Source of the DNA: Bacteroidales bacterium
GTDB lineage: Bacteria > Bacteroidota > Bacteroidia > Bacteroidales > P3
Assembly (NCBI GenBank): GCA_016296345.1
Contig: JAEDJL010000002.1
Span: 1-64,000, forward strand
DNA: 64,000 nucleotides
Direction: 5' to 3'
A program made the translations under genes and the position numbers. How positions within the stretch are numbered: position 1 is the stretch's first letter; every line of letters starts with the position of its first letter. Shown here piece after piece: positions 44,492 to 53,377 of the stretch. A model generated the notes under the pieces. The model was not told the DNA's origin. It did no database searches and saw nothing but the letters and a program-made list of their open reading frames with translations.

Positions 44492-46801
44492 ATGACACAC
44501 CTTCCGACCATAATTACCGATTTGTCTCTCATACTGATATTGGCATCAATTTTCAGTGTGCTGTGCAAAATCCTCAAACAACCCGTCGTACTCGGCTACA
44601 TAGTTGCAGGATTGCTCGCCGGACCGCATATTTCCCTAATTCCCACCGTACAACCCGAAAATATATCCACATGGGCAGACATAGGAGTTATCTTTCTGCT
44701 CTTCGGAATGGGCTTGGAGTTTAGCTTCAAGAAGATGATTTCAATCGGCAAGGTGGGAGGGACGGCAATGCTTTTTGAGGCTCTCACTCTTTCGATTTTC
44801 GGATTTGTAATCGGCAGGCTGATGGGCTGGAATTTTATCGACAGTATGCTCTTGGGCGGAATGCTGACGATGAGTTCTACTGCCATAATCGTCAAGGCGT
44901 TCAACGATATGGGATTGCAAAAAGAGAAATTCGCAGGCATAGTGTTCGGAATACTTGTCTTTGAGGACTTGTTTGCCATTTTGCTCATGGTTGTTCTTTC
45001 AACCTTTGCAGTGAGCAAGTCTTTTGAGGGCAGCGAACTTGCAATTATGGTTGCAAGGCTTGGTTTCTTCCTTGTGATGTGGTTTGTTTGCGGAATATAT
45101 CTTATACCTACCTTGCTCAAAAAGATAAAGAAATATCTCAACAGCGAAACCCTCCTTTTGGTTGCAATGGGTCTGTGTTTTCTTATGGTTGTTTTGGCAA
45201 CCAAGGCAGGCTTTTCGTCGGCTCTCGGTGCGTTTATCATGGGTTCGATACTTGCCGAAACCGTCGAACTCGAAAACATAGAGAAAGTAATCCAACCAAT
45301 CAAGGACTTTTTCGGTGCAATATTCTTTGTATCGGTCGGAATGATGGTCGATCCTCAGGTGTTGTTTGACAATTTCTCCACTGTAATTATCATTGCCGCC
45401 GCTTCAATCATAGGAAAGATGATTTTCACAACCACAGGCGTGAGATTGGCAGGCGAAAGCATGAAGACGGCAGTGCAGTCGGGCTTTTCTCTTGCACAGA
45501 TGGGAGAGTTCTCGTTCATTATCGCCTCTATGGGAATGAGCCTCGGCGTAACCTCTGCAAGCATATACCCAATCGTGATAGCAGTATCGGTAATCACTAC
45601 CTTTACAACCCCATATACCATAAAACTTGCTCTTCCTGCTTACCACGTACTCGAATCTGTTTTGCCAAACTCCCTTACCGACAAGCTCAACAAGCGAGAG
45701 GACAAAAAGGCTGGCGAGAAAGAATCGCAGTGGAAGCAGCTCTTGATGTCCTACTTTTTGAATTTGGCAATCTTTTCTGCAATCTGTCTTTCGATATACT
45801 TCGTTTCTGCAACTTTTCTTCTGCCACTGTGTGCCACTTTTGACAACTTGGACTTCGGACATATCATTTTCAGTTTTGTGAGCATTGTTGCGATGTCGCC
45901 TTTCTTGATTGGTATGGTCAGAAATCGCGGACGGCAGTCTTTTCTCTTCCTTTCGCTATGGTCGTCTCACAACAACAATCGTTACTTCCTTACTGCAATG
46001 ATAGGACTGAGGTGGGTTGTGGCAATAGTCTTTCTCTTTATGACAATAAGGCTCTATTGGAACATATCCTCGGTTGTGATTGTGGTTGTGGCACTTGTTG
46101 TCTTTGCATTCATTTTCCAAAACAAAAATCTACAAAAGCGTTATTGGAAGTTGGAAGCACGATTTGTGAAGAACTTTAACCAAAGACAGATAGAGATGAG
46201 GTTAAATCAAAGCAGCGAACAAGGTGGCAATATGCACGAATTGGACAATCTGCATTGGATAGATAAGAATTTGTATATTTCTACCTACCTTGTGCAGAAG
46301 GGAGGCGTGGTCGAAAACAAAACATTGAAAGAACTGAACCTCCGAAAGGTCTATGACATCATCATTGTCTCTGTTACAAGAAACGGAAAGCAGATAAACT
46401 TTCCTGACGGCGACTTCCGCTTGGAAGTAAACGACACCTTGCTTGCACTCGGACAGATACAAAAACTCAAAAACGCACAAATAGACTACAAAGGAATAGA
46501 CTTGGACTACTCAAAGGTGATAAACCTTCACGACTTTACGCTCCGACAGCAGGCAGACAAGCACAGCAGCATCAAATGTATGACTTTTATCATTGGAGAA
46601 AACTCATCTTGGATTGACAAAAGCCTCTATGATGCACAGCTGAACCGCAAGACCAACTGCCTTGTTGTGGGAATAGAGCGTGGAGATATACCAATACCAA
46701 ACCCTTCGTCTCATGTGAGGTTCAAAAAGGACGACATGGTGTGGGTTATGGGCGATGACAAGTCGCTTTACAAGCTCTTGGAAACTAACTTTTTTGAATA
46801 G
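44492..46801 (+). CDS. CPA2 monovalent cation:proton antiporter (KefB/YbaL-like) with TrkA-C domains
   Basis: 769 residues. About 12 membrane helices in the first 400 residues (VVLGYIVAGLLAGPHISL, LLFGMGLEFSFKKM, LTMSSTAIIVKAF, GFSSALGAFIMGSILAE) typical of the Na+/H+ exchanger fold, a second group of helices at about 410-550, then cytoplasmic TrkA-C type regulatory domains (about 590-760), with RKVYDIIIVSVTRNGKQINFPDGD and DMVWVMGDDKSL. It probably exports K+ or Na+ in exchange for H+. The TrkA-N nucleotide-binding domain of KefB is absent. Confidence 0.9.
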   Translation: MTHLPTIITDLSLILILASIFSVLCKILKQPVVLGYIVAGLLAGPHISLIPTVQPENISTWADIGVIFLLFGMGLEFSFKKMISIGKVGGTAMLFEALTLSIFGFVIGRLMGWNFIDSMLLGGMLTMSSTAIIVKAFNDMGLQKEKFAGIVFGILVFEDLFAILLMVVLSTFAVSKSFEGSELAIMVARLGFFLVMWFVCGIYLIPTLLKKIKKYLNSETLLLVAMGLCFLMVVLATKAGFSSALGAFIMGSILAETVELENIEKVIQPIKDFFGAIFFVSVGMMVDPQVLFDNFSTVIIIAAASIIGKMIFTTTGVRLAGESMKTAVQSGFSLAQMGEFSFIIASMGMSLGVTSASIYPIVIAVSVITTFTTPYTIKLALPAYHVLESVLPNSLTDKLNKREDKKAGEKESQWKQLLMSYFLNLAIFSAICLSIYFVSATFLLPLCATFDNLDFGHIIFSFVSIVAMSPFLIGMVRNRGRQSFLFLSLWSSHNNNRYFLTAMIGLRWVVAIVFLFMTIRLYWNISSVVIVVVALVVFAFIFQNKNLQKRYWKLEARFVKNFNQRQIEMRLNQSSEQGGNMHELDNLHWIDKNLYISTYLVQKGGVVENKTLKELNLRKVYDIIIVSVTRNGKQINFPDGDFRLEVNDTLLALGQIQKLKNAQIDYKGIDLDYSKVINLHDFTLRQQADKHSSIKCMTFIIGENSSWIDKSLYDAQLNRKTNCLVVGIERGDIPIPNPSSHVRFKKDDMVWVMGDDKSLYKLLETNFFE

Positions 46802-46814
46802 AAACATCAAACCA

Positions 46815-48188
46815 ATGCAGACAAGCACAAGAGAAGAAGAGGTGCTGAGCTTGCAAAAGCAACTCTCTCGGCAAACACCAACTGTTGCAATCACTGAACG
46901 CATAAAGGCATTGAAGCATCTTCGCTCGGTGATTTTGAACAACCTCGATAGGATTGAACAAGCACTCTTTGAAGACCTCCATAAGAGCAGAGAAGAAAGC
47001 TACATGAGTGAAACAGGCATCGTTCTTTCGGAGATAAGCTACCAACTCAGACATCTGAAACGTTGGAGCCGCAAAAAGAGAGTTCCGAGCAGTCTGAGCC
47101 TCTTTCCTTCCAAGGCTTACAGAGTGCCGCAGGCATACGGAGTGGTGCTTATTGTCTCTCCGTGGAATTATCCTCTGCAACTGAGCCTTCTTCCCTTGGT
47201 CGGAGCTTTGGCAGCAGGCAACAGGGTGTTGTTAAACCCCTCACCGCAAAGTCCTGCCACCACATTGCTTCTGCAAGAATTGATAAACAACAACTTCTCT
47301 GCCGACTTGGTCTATTGCCTTGGAGGAACTATTGACGAAACCAACCGAACAATCGAACAAAAGCCCGACTATATCTTTTTTACAGGCTCTCCGACAACTG
47401 CAAAGCTGATAATGAGCAAAATTGCCGACAAATTGATACCCTCAACTCTCGAACTCGGAGGCAAATCACCCGTCATTGTCGATGAAGATGCCGACTTGTC
47501 TGTCTCGGTCAAGCGTATAGCACTCGGAAAGTTCATCAACTGCGGACAAACCTGTATAGCACCCGACTATCTCTTTGTTCACAGTTCACTCAAACAGCGA
47601 TTTATAGAGTTGTTTAAGGATTTTGTCAGCAAAGAATTTGGCGATAATCCGCTTCAATCACCCTTCTATGGAAGAATTATCAACTCTCGCCACTTCGACC
47701 GCCTTAGTTTGCTCATAGAGCAAGACAAGGTGATTTTCGGAGGCGAAACCATAAGGGAACAAAACTACATAAGCCCCACACTTATCGACAATCCTGCATT
47801 CGACAGCCCCATAATGAGTGAAGAAATTTTCGGACCGCTTTTGCCGATTATTGACTTTGACACAATCGACAGCGTGCTTGGTTACCTCCGCTTGCAAGAG
47901 CGACCGCTTGCACTCTACTATTTCGGTTCAAAAAACAAAGAGATAATCAATAAAACCACCTCGGGAGGTTGCTGCATCAACGATACAATAATGCACATCG
48001 TTCCACACTCTCTTCCCTTTGGAGGAGTGGGAGGCAGCGGCTGCGGAGCTTACCACGGCAAAGCCTCTTTCGATACATTCACTCACTACAAATCGCTGCT
48101 CGTATCGCACAAACACATCGACCTTCCGTTCAAGTATCCGCCTTACGGCAAACATTCATACTCTCTTTTCAGACGATTGATGAGGTGA
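46815..48188 (+). CDS. Class 3-type aldehyde dehydrogenase
   Basis: 457 residues from ATG 46815, 13 bp after the antiporter gene; the longer frame from 46755 overlaps that gene and lacks homology. Motifs: IVSPWNYPLQLSLLPLVGALAAGN, FTGSPTTAKLIM, catalytic Glu in LELGGKSPVIVDEDAD and catalytic Cys in INCGQTCIAPDY. The short length without a long N-arm is that of class 3 fatty-aldehyde enzymes such as AlkH. NAD(P)-linked oxidation of aliphatic aldehydes is expected; the physiological substrate is unknown. Confidence 0.92.
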   Translation: MQTSTREEEVLSLQKQLSRQTPTVAITERIKALKHLRSVILNNLDRIEQALFEDLHKSREESYMSETGIVLSEISYQLRHLKRWSRKKRVPSSLSLFPSKAYRVPQAYGVVLIVSPWNYPLQLSLLPLVGALAAGNRVLLNPSPQSPATTLLLQELINNNFSADLVYCLGGTIDETNRTIEQKPDYIFFTGSPTTAKLIMSKIADKLIPSTLELGGKSPVIVDEDADLSVSVKRIALGKFINCGQTCIAPDYLFVHSSLKQRFIELFKDFVSKEFGDNPLQSPFYGRIINSRHFDRLSLLIEQDKVIFGGETIREQNYISPTLIDNPAFDSPIMSEEIFGPLLPIIDFDTIDSVLGYLRLQERPLALYYFGSKNKEIINKTTSGGCCINDTIMHIVPHSLPFGGVGGSGCGAYHGKASFDTFTHYKSLLVSHKHIDLPFKYPPYGKHSYSLFRRLMR

Positions 48189-48530
48189 AATCGCAGTTCA
48201 CAAAATCAGTTTCTCAAAGTTTTGACAACAAAGCAAAAGCACACTTTTCTGACTTGAAGAGTTGAAAAAATAACTCTTCAATCCGACAAAATGAAACAAA
48301 GAGTTGAAAAAATGAAACAAAGAAACGATTTTTTCAGTATAACAACAAGAGAAAAATGACGAAACAAGGCAAAAACATAATTGTAAATAAATAAGGCTGT
48401 TAGGTCTTGAAGACGGCAAAAAACACCAAAAAAAACGAAGAAACGCTCGCAGTTTGCATATTTTTTTGTAATATTGCCAATTCAAAACACAGTATTAACA
48501 AGAGGTCGCAGAGCGACACAGAGTTGAGAT
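48189..48530. other. Intergenic region upstream of the porP-like gene
   Basis: 342 bp with no supported gene. It contains a 10-bp perfect hairpin (TTGAAGAGTT 48254-48263 with AACTCTTCAA 48272-48281), a possible terminator for the aldehyde dehydrogenase gene without a good T run, and AAATGAAACAAAGA-type short repeats near 48291-48323. A weak -7-like TAATATTG lies at 48469-48476 after TTTG 48453-48456. Confidence 0.5.
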
Positions 48531-49517
48531 ATGAAGAAAAAGATACTATTTTTAGCACTCGCATTTGTGAGTTTGTGTTGCGGAGTTCAGGCTCAAGATC
48601 CGCACTTCTCACAGTTCTATGCCAATCCGCTTTACACCAATCCTGCATTGGCAGGAACGGCAGTTTGTCCGCGATTTTCGTTGTCTTACAGAAATCAATG
48701 GCCCGGCTTGGACGCATTCAAAACCTTTACTGCAAGCTATGACCAACACTTCGACTTCCTTTCGGGAGGTATAGGTGTTATGGTGATGAGTGATGCACAG
48801 AGCGAATTTTACAGAACCAATACCGCAGCCTTGATTTACTCTTTGCGATTGAAGATTGCAAGAGATGTTTATGTCAATGTTGCAGCTCAGGCAAGCCTTA
48901 CCAACCGCAGTTTGGATTGGGATCAGCTGTCATTTCCCGACATGATTGACCCTCGTTATGGATTTATCTACACCACAATGGCAGAAAGACCCGAAGACTT
49001 GTCTCATACCTACTTTGACGTGGGAACGGGAGCTGTTGTCTATGGCGAGAATTGGTTTGTGGGAGCGTCTGCTTTCAACCTTTTGAGACCCGACGACGGC
49101 TTTATCTCCTACAATCGTATCCCTATCAGATTTACAGCCAATGCCGGCATGAGATTTAACCTTGCAAGAGACCAAAGAAGAACAAATGCTTTCTTTGGGG
49201 CGCCGATAATATCGCCAAACATTATTTACTCTTATCAAGGCAAGTTCCAGATGTTGAACTATGGTTTGTATTTGGATTGGAGTCCGTTCATTGTAGGAGC
49301 ATGGTATCGCCAGTCAATCACGTTTGACAATTCTGATGCACTTGTGTTGATGTTCGGATTGCAATACCAATCGCTAAAAATCGGATACAGCTACGATATA
49401 ACAGTATCGAAGCTCTCCAATGCTTCGGGCGGAGCTCACGAGGTAACCTTGGGCGCTCAGCTTCCTTGTCCGGAGAAACGTAAGAAAGTAAAACCAATCA
49501 AGTGTCCGTCATTCTAA
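48531..49517 (+). CDS. PorP/SprF-family type IX secretion outer-membrane protein
   Basis: 328 residues. Signal peptide MKKKILFLALAFVSLCCGVQAQ then the invariant start DPHFSQFYANPLYTNPALAGT and the SYRNQWPGLDAF element. A beta-barrel pattern continues to the C-terminus. Members sit with gldJ/gldK or with gliding adhesins; P. gingivalis PorP is needed for secretion and F. johnsoniae SprF serves SprB secretion. Here it precedes gldJ by 62 bp. Which cargo it serves cannot be told, so no symbol is given. Confidence 0.9.
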   Translation: MKKKILFLALAFVSLCCGVQAQDPHFSQFYANPLYTNPALAGTAVCPRFSLSYRNQWPGLDAFKTFTASYDQHFDFLSGGIGVMVMSDAQSEFYRTNTAALIYSLRLKIARDVYVNVAAQASLTNRSLDWDQLSFPDMIDPRYGFIYTTMAERPEDLSHTYFDVGTGAVVYGENWFVGASAFNLLRPDDGFISYNRIPIRFTANAGMRFNLARDQRRTNAFFGAPIISPNIIYSYQGKFQMLNYGLYLDWSPFIVGAWYRQSITFDNSDALVLMFGLQYQSLKIGYSYDITVSKLSNASGGAHEVTLGAQLPCPEKRKKVKPIKCPSF

Positions 49518-49579
49518 TTTGATGACAATTTGAGTTGAGAACATATATATAATATAGGAATAACAAAAACAGCAAAAAT

Positions 49580-51097
49580 ATGAAATTAGTCGGAAAAGCA
49601 ATTCTTGGTTTGAGCGTTGTTGCCCTTCTGTTTGGTTGCAAAGGAAAGGAAAAATCTGCAACAACCGGTTGGAACTTGGACGATTCCAAGTGGGGAGGAT
49701 TTGAGTCGGCAAAGGTGAAAGAGCAGATGACACCTCCGGGAATGGTATTCATCGAAGGCGGAGCGTTTGTCATGGGTTCGATGACAGACAACGTAAGATA
49801 TGAATGGCACAACCAACCAAAGAAAGTAACTGTTTCGTCGTTCTATATGGACGAATGTGAGGTAACAAACTTAGATTACAGAGAATATCTCTATTGGTTA
49901 AACAGAGTGTATGGCAATGACTATCCCGAAGTATATCAAAAAGCATTGCCCGATACCTTGGTGTGGAGGTCAAAGTTGAGCTACAACGAACCAATGGTCG
50001 ATTATTATTTCCGTCACCCCTCATGGGCAGATTATCCCGTTGTGGGCGTGAGCTGGGTACAAGCCTCCGAGTATTGTAATTGGAGAACAGACCGTGTGAA
50101 CGAAAAGATACTTATAGACAAAGGCATATTGGAGTTTGACCCCGACCAAGCAGGCGACAACGTCTTTACAACTGACGCATACCTTGCAGGACAATATGAG
50201 GGATATGTGAAAGAAGACTTGGAAGACCTCAATCCAAACTCACAAGGAACTCGTAAGGTAAGACCCGAAGACGGTATCCTATTGCCACGCTTCCGACTAC
50301 CGACCGAAGCAGAGTGGGAGTATGCTGCCTTGGCATTGGTAGGCAACACAGTCGATGAGAGAATTGTCGAGAGAAGAATTTACCCTTGGAACGGACATAT
50401 CACTCGTACAGCCGAGAAGAAGTACTATGGTGAGATGATGGCAAACTTCAAGAGAAGCCGAGGCGATGCAATGGGAGTTGCAAGCGCCCTCAACGACCAC
50501 TGGGAATATACAGCACCTGTTATGTTCTACTTCCCTAACGACTTTGGTCTTTACAATATGGCAGGCAACGTGGCAGAGTGGGTAATGGATGTTTATCGTC
50601 CTAACACAGGCTTGGACGCCGAAGACATGAACCCATACAGAGGAAACGTCTATATGACCAAGGTAACAGACAGCGACGGAATGATAGCCGAAAAAGACTC
50701 ACTTGGCAGAATATCATACAGAGCAGTTACCACCGAAGAATGTATCAACCGTTTGAACTATCGTCAGTCTGACAATATTAACTACTTGGACGGAGACTTG
50801 GCATCTCAACTTTCCGACTCATGGATAACCGAAGGAGGTGAAGAAGAAGGAGGCGATGGCGGATTTACCGACGAAGAGGGCGAAGGCGAAGAAGTTAAAT
50901 CCGAAACCAACGGAATGTACAACTACGGCAAGACATCAATGATTGACGACAAAGCCCGAGTTGTCAAGGGAGGTTCTTGGAAAGATAGAGCATACTACCT
51001 CAGTCCGGGACAAAGACGTTACTTGGACCAAAACCAGAGTGCAAGCTGGATAGGCTTCCGTTGTGCGATGGACAGAGTAGGTTCGAGAGAGCAATAG
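49580..51097 (+). CDS. gldJ: GldJ-like gliding/type IX secretion lipoprotein
   Basis: 505 residues. Lipobox LLFGC (Cys about 20), then the TTGWNLDDSKWGGFES and EQMTPPGMVFIEGGAFVMGS start, which matches flavobacterial GldJ better than PorK/GldK. The FGE-sulfatase (SUMF1) domain continues with ADYPVVGVSWVQASEYCNWRTDRVNE, RLPTEAEWEYAAL, YNMAGNVAEWVMDVYRP and VKGGSWKDRAYYLSPGQR. GldJ lies at the periplasmic ring and is needed for type IX secretion and gliding in flavobacteria. An acidic Gly/Glu insert at about residues 417-442 (EEEGGDGGFTDEEGEGEE) interrupts the domain. No active-site Cys of the sulfatase-activating enzyme is expected or seen. Confidence 0.88.
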   Translation: MKLVGKAILGLSVVALLFGCKGKEKSATTGWNLDDSKWGGFESAKVKEQMTPPGMVFIEGGAFVMGSMTDNVRYEWHNQPKKVTVSSFYMDECEVTNLDYREYLYWLNRVYGNDYPEVYQKALPDTLVWRSKLSYNEPMVDYYFRHPSWADYPVVGVSWVQASEYCNWRTDRVNEKILIDKGILEFDPDQAGDNVFTTDAYLAGQYEGYVKEDLEDLNPNSQGTRKVRPEDGILLPRFRLPTEAEWEYAALALVGNTVDERIVERRIYPWNGHITRTAEKKYYGEMMANFKRSRGDAMGVASALNDHWEYTAPVMFYFPNDFGLYNMAGNVAEWVMDVYRPNTGLDAEDMNPYRGNVYMTKVTDSDGMIAEKDSLGRISYRAVTTEECINRLNYRQSDNINYLDGDLASQLSDSWITEGGEEEGGDGGFTDEEGEGEEVKSETNGMYNYGKTSMIDDKARVVKGGSWKDRAYYLSPGQRRYLDQNQSASWIGFRCAMDRVGSREQ

Positions 51098-51129
51098 AGA
51101 GCAAGGTGCTTTTTCTGAAAGTTTAATGC

Positions 51130-51177
51130 AAATAAGGCGTCTGACCATAGCAGTCAGACGCCTTATTTGTTTTTTTT
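51130..51177 (+). terminator. Strong intrinsic terminator after gldJ
   Basis: AAATAAGGCGTCTGAC (51130-51145) pairs perfectly with GTCAGACGCCTTATTT (51153-51168), a 16-bp stem and 7-base loop, followed by G and a T run. Confidence 0.95.
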
Positions 51178-51214
51178 GTATTCAAGTGCCTTTTTTGAAA
51201 AAGCTCTGCCTGAG

Positions 51215-52225
51215 TTACTGGTTGTCTTTGTTGATTAGATTGACAACCACTTTCACCATTACATCTTTCTCCTCCGAGCGGCTCTCGGCAATCATCAACG
51301 TCAAGGCAACAAGAGTATTGTCTGCAATACGTTTTCTTCCGTCTGCCGAATAGAGTATGCCGTTCTTCTCCATAAACCACAAGAAGAGCATGGCAGCAAT
51401 ACGTTTGTTGCCATCGCTGAACGAGTGGTTCTTAACAACAAGGTAGAGAAGCATGGCAGCTTTCTCTTCAACTGACGGATACAGCTCCTCGCCGCCAAAG
51501 GTCTGATAAATCTGTCCGATGCTGCTTTTGAACGAACCGTCTTTCTCGTTGGCAAACCATTGACTGCCTCCAAACTTCACCTTTAAGGCATCTATTGCGG
51601 CTATGGCATTCTCGTATGTGGCACGGAAAGGCTCTTCCTTTGTTGTCTTTTCAATCCCCAATGTCTGGTAGTCGTATCGGTCGAGGGTGTCAAGAGCATA
51701 CACATAGTCGGCAATGACATTGAACAGTCCTGCATACTCTCCGTCCGACACCTTGTCTTGCAGACTTATGGTGCGAGACATCAGCCGTACCACCTCTTTC
51801 AATTCGTCATAATGGTCAAGACGCTTTCTGTCTATCGCATAACCTTTGATTATGTACTGTTTGAGAACAGAAGTTGCCCATTGACGAAATGTAGTAGCCC
51901 TTTTGCTGTTCACTCGATACCCGACGGATATAATCATATCAAGATTATAATATGGAATTTCTCTTTGAATTCTTCTGTTTCCCTCCATTCGAACCTGTGC
52001 ATTTTTTGCACAAGTTGAACATTCTTCCAATTCCTCTGATTTATATATATTTCTGATATGTCTCACTATTGTGGTTCGGTCTATACCGAATAGTTCTGCC
52101 ATTTGGCTTTGAGTGAGCCAAACCGTATCCTGCTCCAACTTTACTTCAAGTTGGGTATTGCCGTCCTCTGTTGTGTAAAGGACGATTGACGAACCGTTAT
52201 TCGCAACAATCTTGTTTTCCCTCAT
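51215..52225 (-). CDS. RhuM-family protein with C-terminal Fic/Doc motif
   Basis: 336 residues from ATG 52225. The longer frame to 52459 runs over the promoter and is rejected. The N-terminal half is RhuM-like: VWLTQSQMAELFGIDRTTIVRHI, MIISVGYRVNSKRATTFRQWA and YIIKGYAIDRKRL. The C-terminus carries a Fic-type motif HSFSDGNKRIAAMLFLW near residue 266, able in principle to transfer a nucleotide group to proteins. RhuM is named after a Salmonella pathogenicity-island protein of unknown function. No antitoxin gene is adjacent. It lies beside the defence operon on the opposite strand. Confidence 0.85.
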   Translation of the reverse strand: MRENKIVANNGSSIVLYTTEDGNTQLEVKLEQDTVWLTQSQMAELFGIDRTTIVRHIRNIYKSEELEECSTCAKNAQVRMEGNRRIQREIPYYNLDMIISVGYRVNSKRATTFRQWATSVLKQYIIKGYAIDRKRLDHYDELKEVVRLMSRTISLQDKVSDGEYAGLFNVIADYVYALDTLDRYDYQTLGIEKTTKEEPFRATYENAIAAIDALKVKFGGSQWFANEKDGSFKSSIGQIYQTFGGEELYPSVEEKAAMLLYLVVKNHSFSDGNKRIAAMLFLWFMEKNGILYSADGRKRIADNTLVALTLMIAESRSEEKDVMVKVVVNLINKDNQ

Positions 52226-52293
52226 CTGTCGATAGTGTTTCAAAAAAAATGTGTGTTTGTCAAATGCAAGTTTACTACTTCTGTTTGACACTG

Positions 52294-52326
52294 CAAAGTT
52301 AAGGATTATTTTCCGAGATGTTTCAA
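52294..52326 (-). promoter_or_regulatory. Promoter of the RhuM-Fic gene
   Basis: On the minus strand TAACTTTG (52294-52301) is preceded by TTG (52324-52326) with a 22-base spacer. The leader to the ATG at 52225 is about 60 bases. It rejects the longer frame. Confidence 0.7.
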
Positions 52327-52500
52327 TTTTACTAATGATTTCTTTGTTTGTGTGTTTGACATTTACTCTGAATATTTCAAAGGAGACGGGAAACAAAGGC
52401 TTCTTGTCGGTAACGTTCGATACTATGCTGCCAAAAATTTGATAAACAATAATACCCATATTTTCATAATAGGACTGCGGACTGTTAAAGCAAAGGTTTG

Positions 52501-52593
52501 AGTAAATTTTTTACCTGTTTTGAGAGCGAAATAAGGCTTTTTCGGAGCAAGGTTTAGTCCCTCTGCAACAACATAAGGGTTTTTGCTCACTAA
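52501..52593. repeat. 93-bp dispersed repeat, copy 2 (inverted relative to 1-93)
   Basis: Its reverse complement reads as a close match to bases 1-93 (see copy 1). The right end TTTTGCTCACTAA (52581-52593) recurs inverted at 52646-52658 (TTAGTGAGCAAAA), which brackets the hairpin region. Confidence 0.8.
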
Positions 52594-52681
52594 CACGAAG
52601 TCTTTTTGAAAAAAGACGAAGACTTACGACTCAAAAGACGAAGACTTAGTGAGCAAAAGACTTCGTCTTTTTTCAAAAAAA
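52594..52681. repeat. Compound inverted/direct repeat next to the 93-bp repeat
   Basis: TCTTTTTGAAAAAAGACGAA... (52601-52625) pairs with 52657-52681 over 23 of 25 positions. Inside, AAAAGACGAAGACTTA occurs twice at 52611-52626 and 52633-52648, period 22. A shorter hairpin GTCTTTTT/AAAAAGAC is nested at the left. It lies upstream of the RhuM-Fic and methylase genes, so it is not a terminator of either. Confidence 0.75.
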
Positions 52682-52768
52682 GCCTCACTTATTTTGCCCA
52701 AATCAAGGTTTATTTTGCAAACGATTGAAACACAGATAATTGCTTTACGCTCAAATACTCGAAAAAAT

Positions 52769-52792
52769 CGACCCCGACCCCGACCGACCCCG
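52769..52792. repeat. Short CCCCGA tandem repeat
   Basis: CGACCCCGACCCCGACCGACCCCG-like run flanked on both sides by CGAAAAATCG-type words. GC-rich island in AT-rich DNA. Confidence 0.7.
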
Positions 52793-53211
52793 AAAAATCG
52801 CCGGCATTTCGGCTTAAAATTTGCCAAATGTTAAAATTTTTGCTCTCAATAACCACTTTGCTCTCGCCAAAATAAAATACATATAGTTCAATTTCTAAAA
52901 TCGAAGCTGAGAAGCGTCAGACTTTAGAGGAAGATGGTTTCAACTAATTGTAGCGAAATGCTTTACTTAATTGTAAAACAACGACTTGAACAAGGAAGTA
53001 ATAGGAACATCATGTATAATTTGCTAAATTGGGAAATTATGCTTAAATTTGCATCGTGAGTTGATAGATGTTGTGGTAGAAATGTATGTTGAGATGATAA
53101 ATAGTGAGAGTGTGTTATTTCATAGCTGTGATTTTGCCTGTGAGTATAGTATGAGTTTTATCTAAATGAAGAGTTTGTGCTTTGCTTACATGGTTAGTTA
53201 TAGTGCAAGTG

Positions 53212-53226
53212 TTTTTTTGGGGGGGG
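53212..53226. repeat. Homopolymer tract T7-G8
   Basis: Seven T followed by eight G, 152 bp before the methylase ATG at 53378. Poly-G runs of this length can slip and vary expression in other bacteria. It is not inside a supported gene; a 60-residue minus-strand frame crosses it but has no family match. Confidence 0.7.
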
Positions 53227-53377
53227 TGAAGAACGACTATGCCGGAGAGAGAATAATTGTTGAATGTTTGTGTGGGCAGATGTCGGAATTTATGCATGAG
53301 AAATTGGATAAATAAATGGTATAACGATAATAAAGTGCTTTTAGAGTTAGAGTGATGATTTGTTTATATGGGAAAAT

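Larger units (their letters stand above)
52226..53377. other. 1.15-kb non-coding, repeat-rich region between RhuM-Fic and the defence operon
   Basis: Divergently flanked region with no supported gene. From left to right: RhuM-Fic promoter, inverted 93-bp repeat (52501-52593), compound hairpin region (52594-52681), a CCCCGA short tandem repeat (52769-52792), then about 550 bp of AT-rich sequence with a T7-G8 tract at 53212-53226. No clear TAnnTTTG box was found just ahead of the methylase gene. Confidence 0.6.

Noticed and set aside
49580..51097. Assignment as PorK/GldK.
   Set aside because: The N-terminal TTGW...GGF and PPGMVFIEGG pattern and the VGVSWVQASEYCNWRTDRVNE region match GldJ more closely, although the families are related.
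53115..53297. 60-residue minus-strand frame crossing the T7-G8 tract.
   Set aside because: No homology; presence of a frame over a homopolymer is not evidence of a gene.
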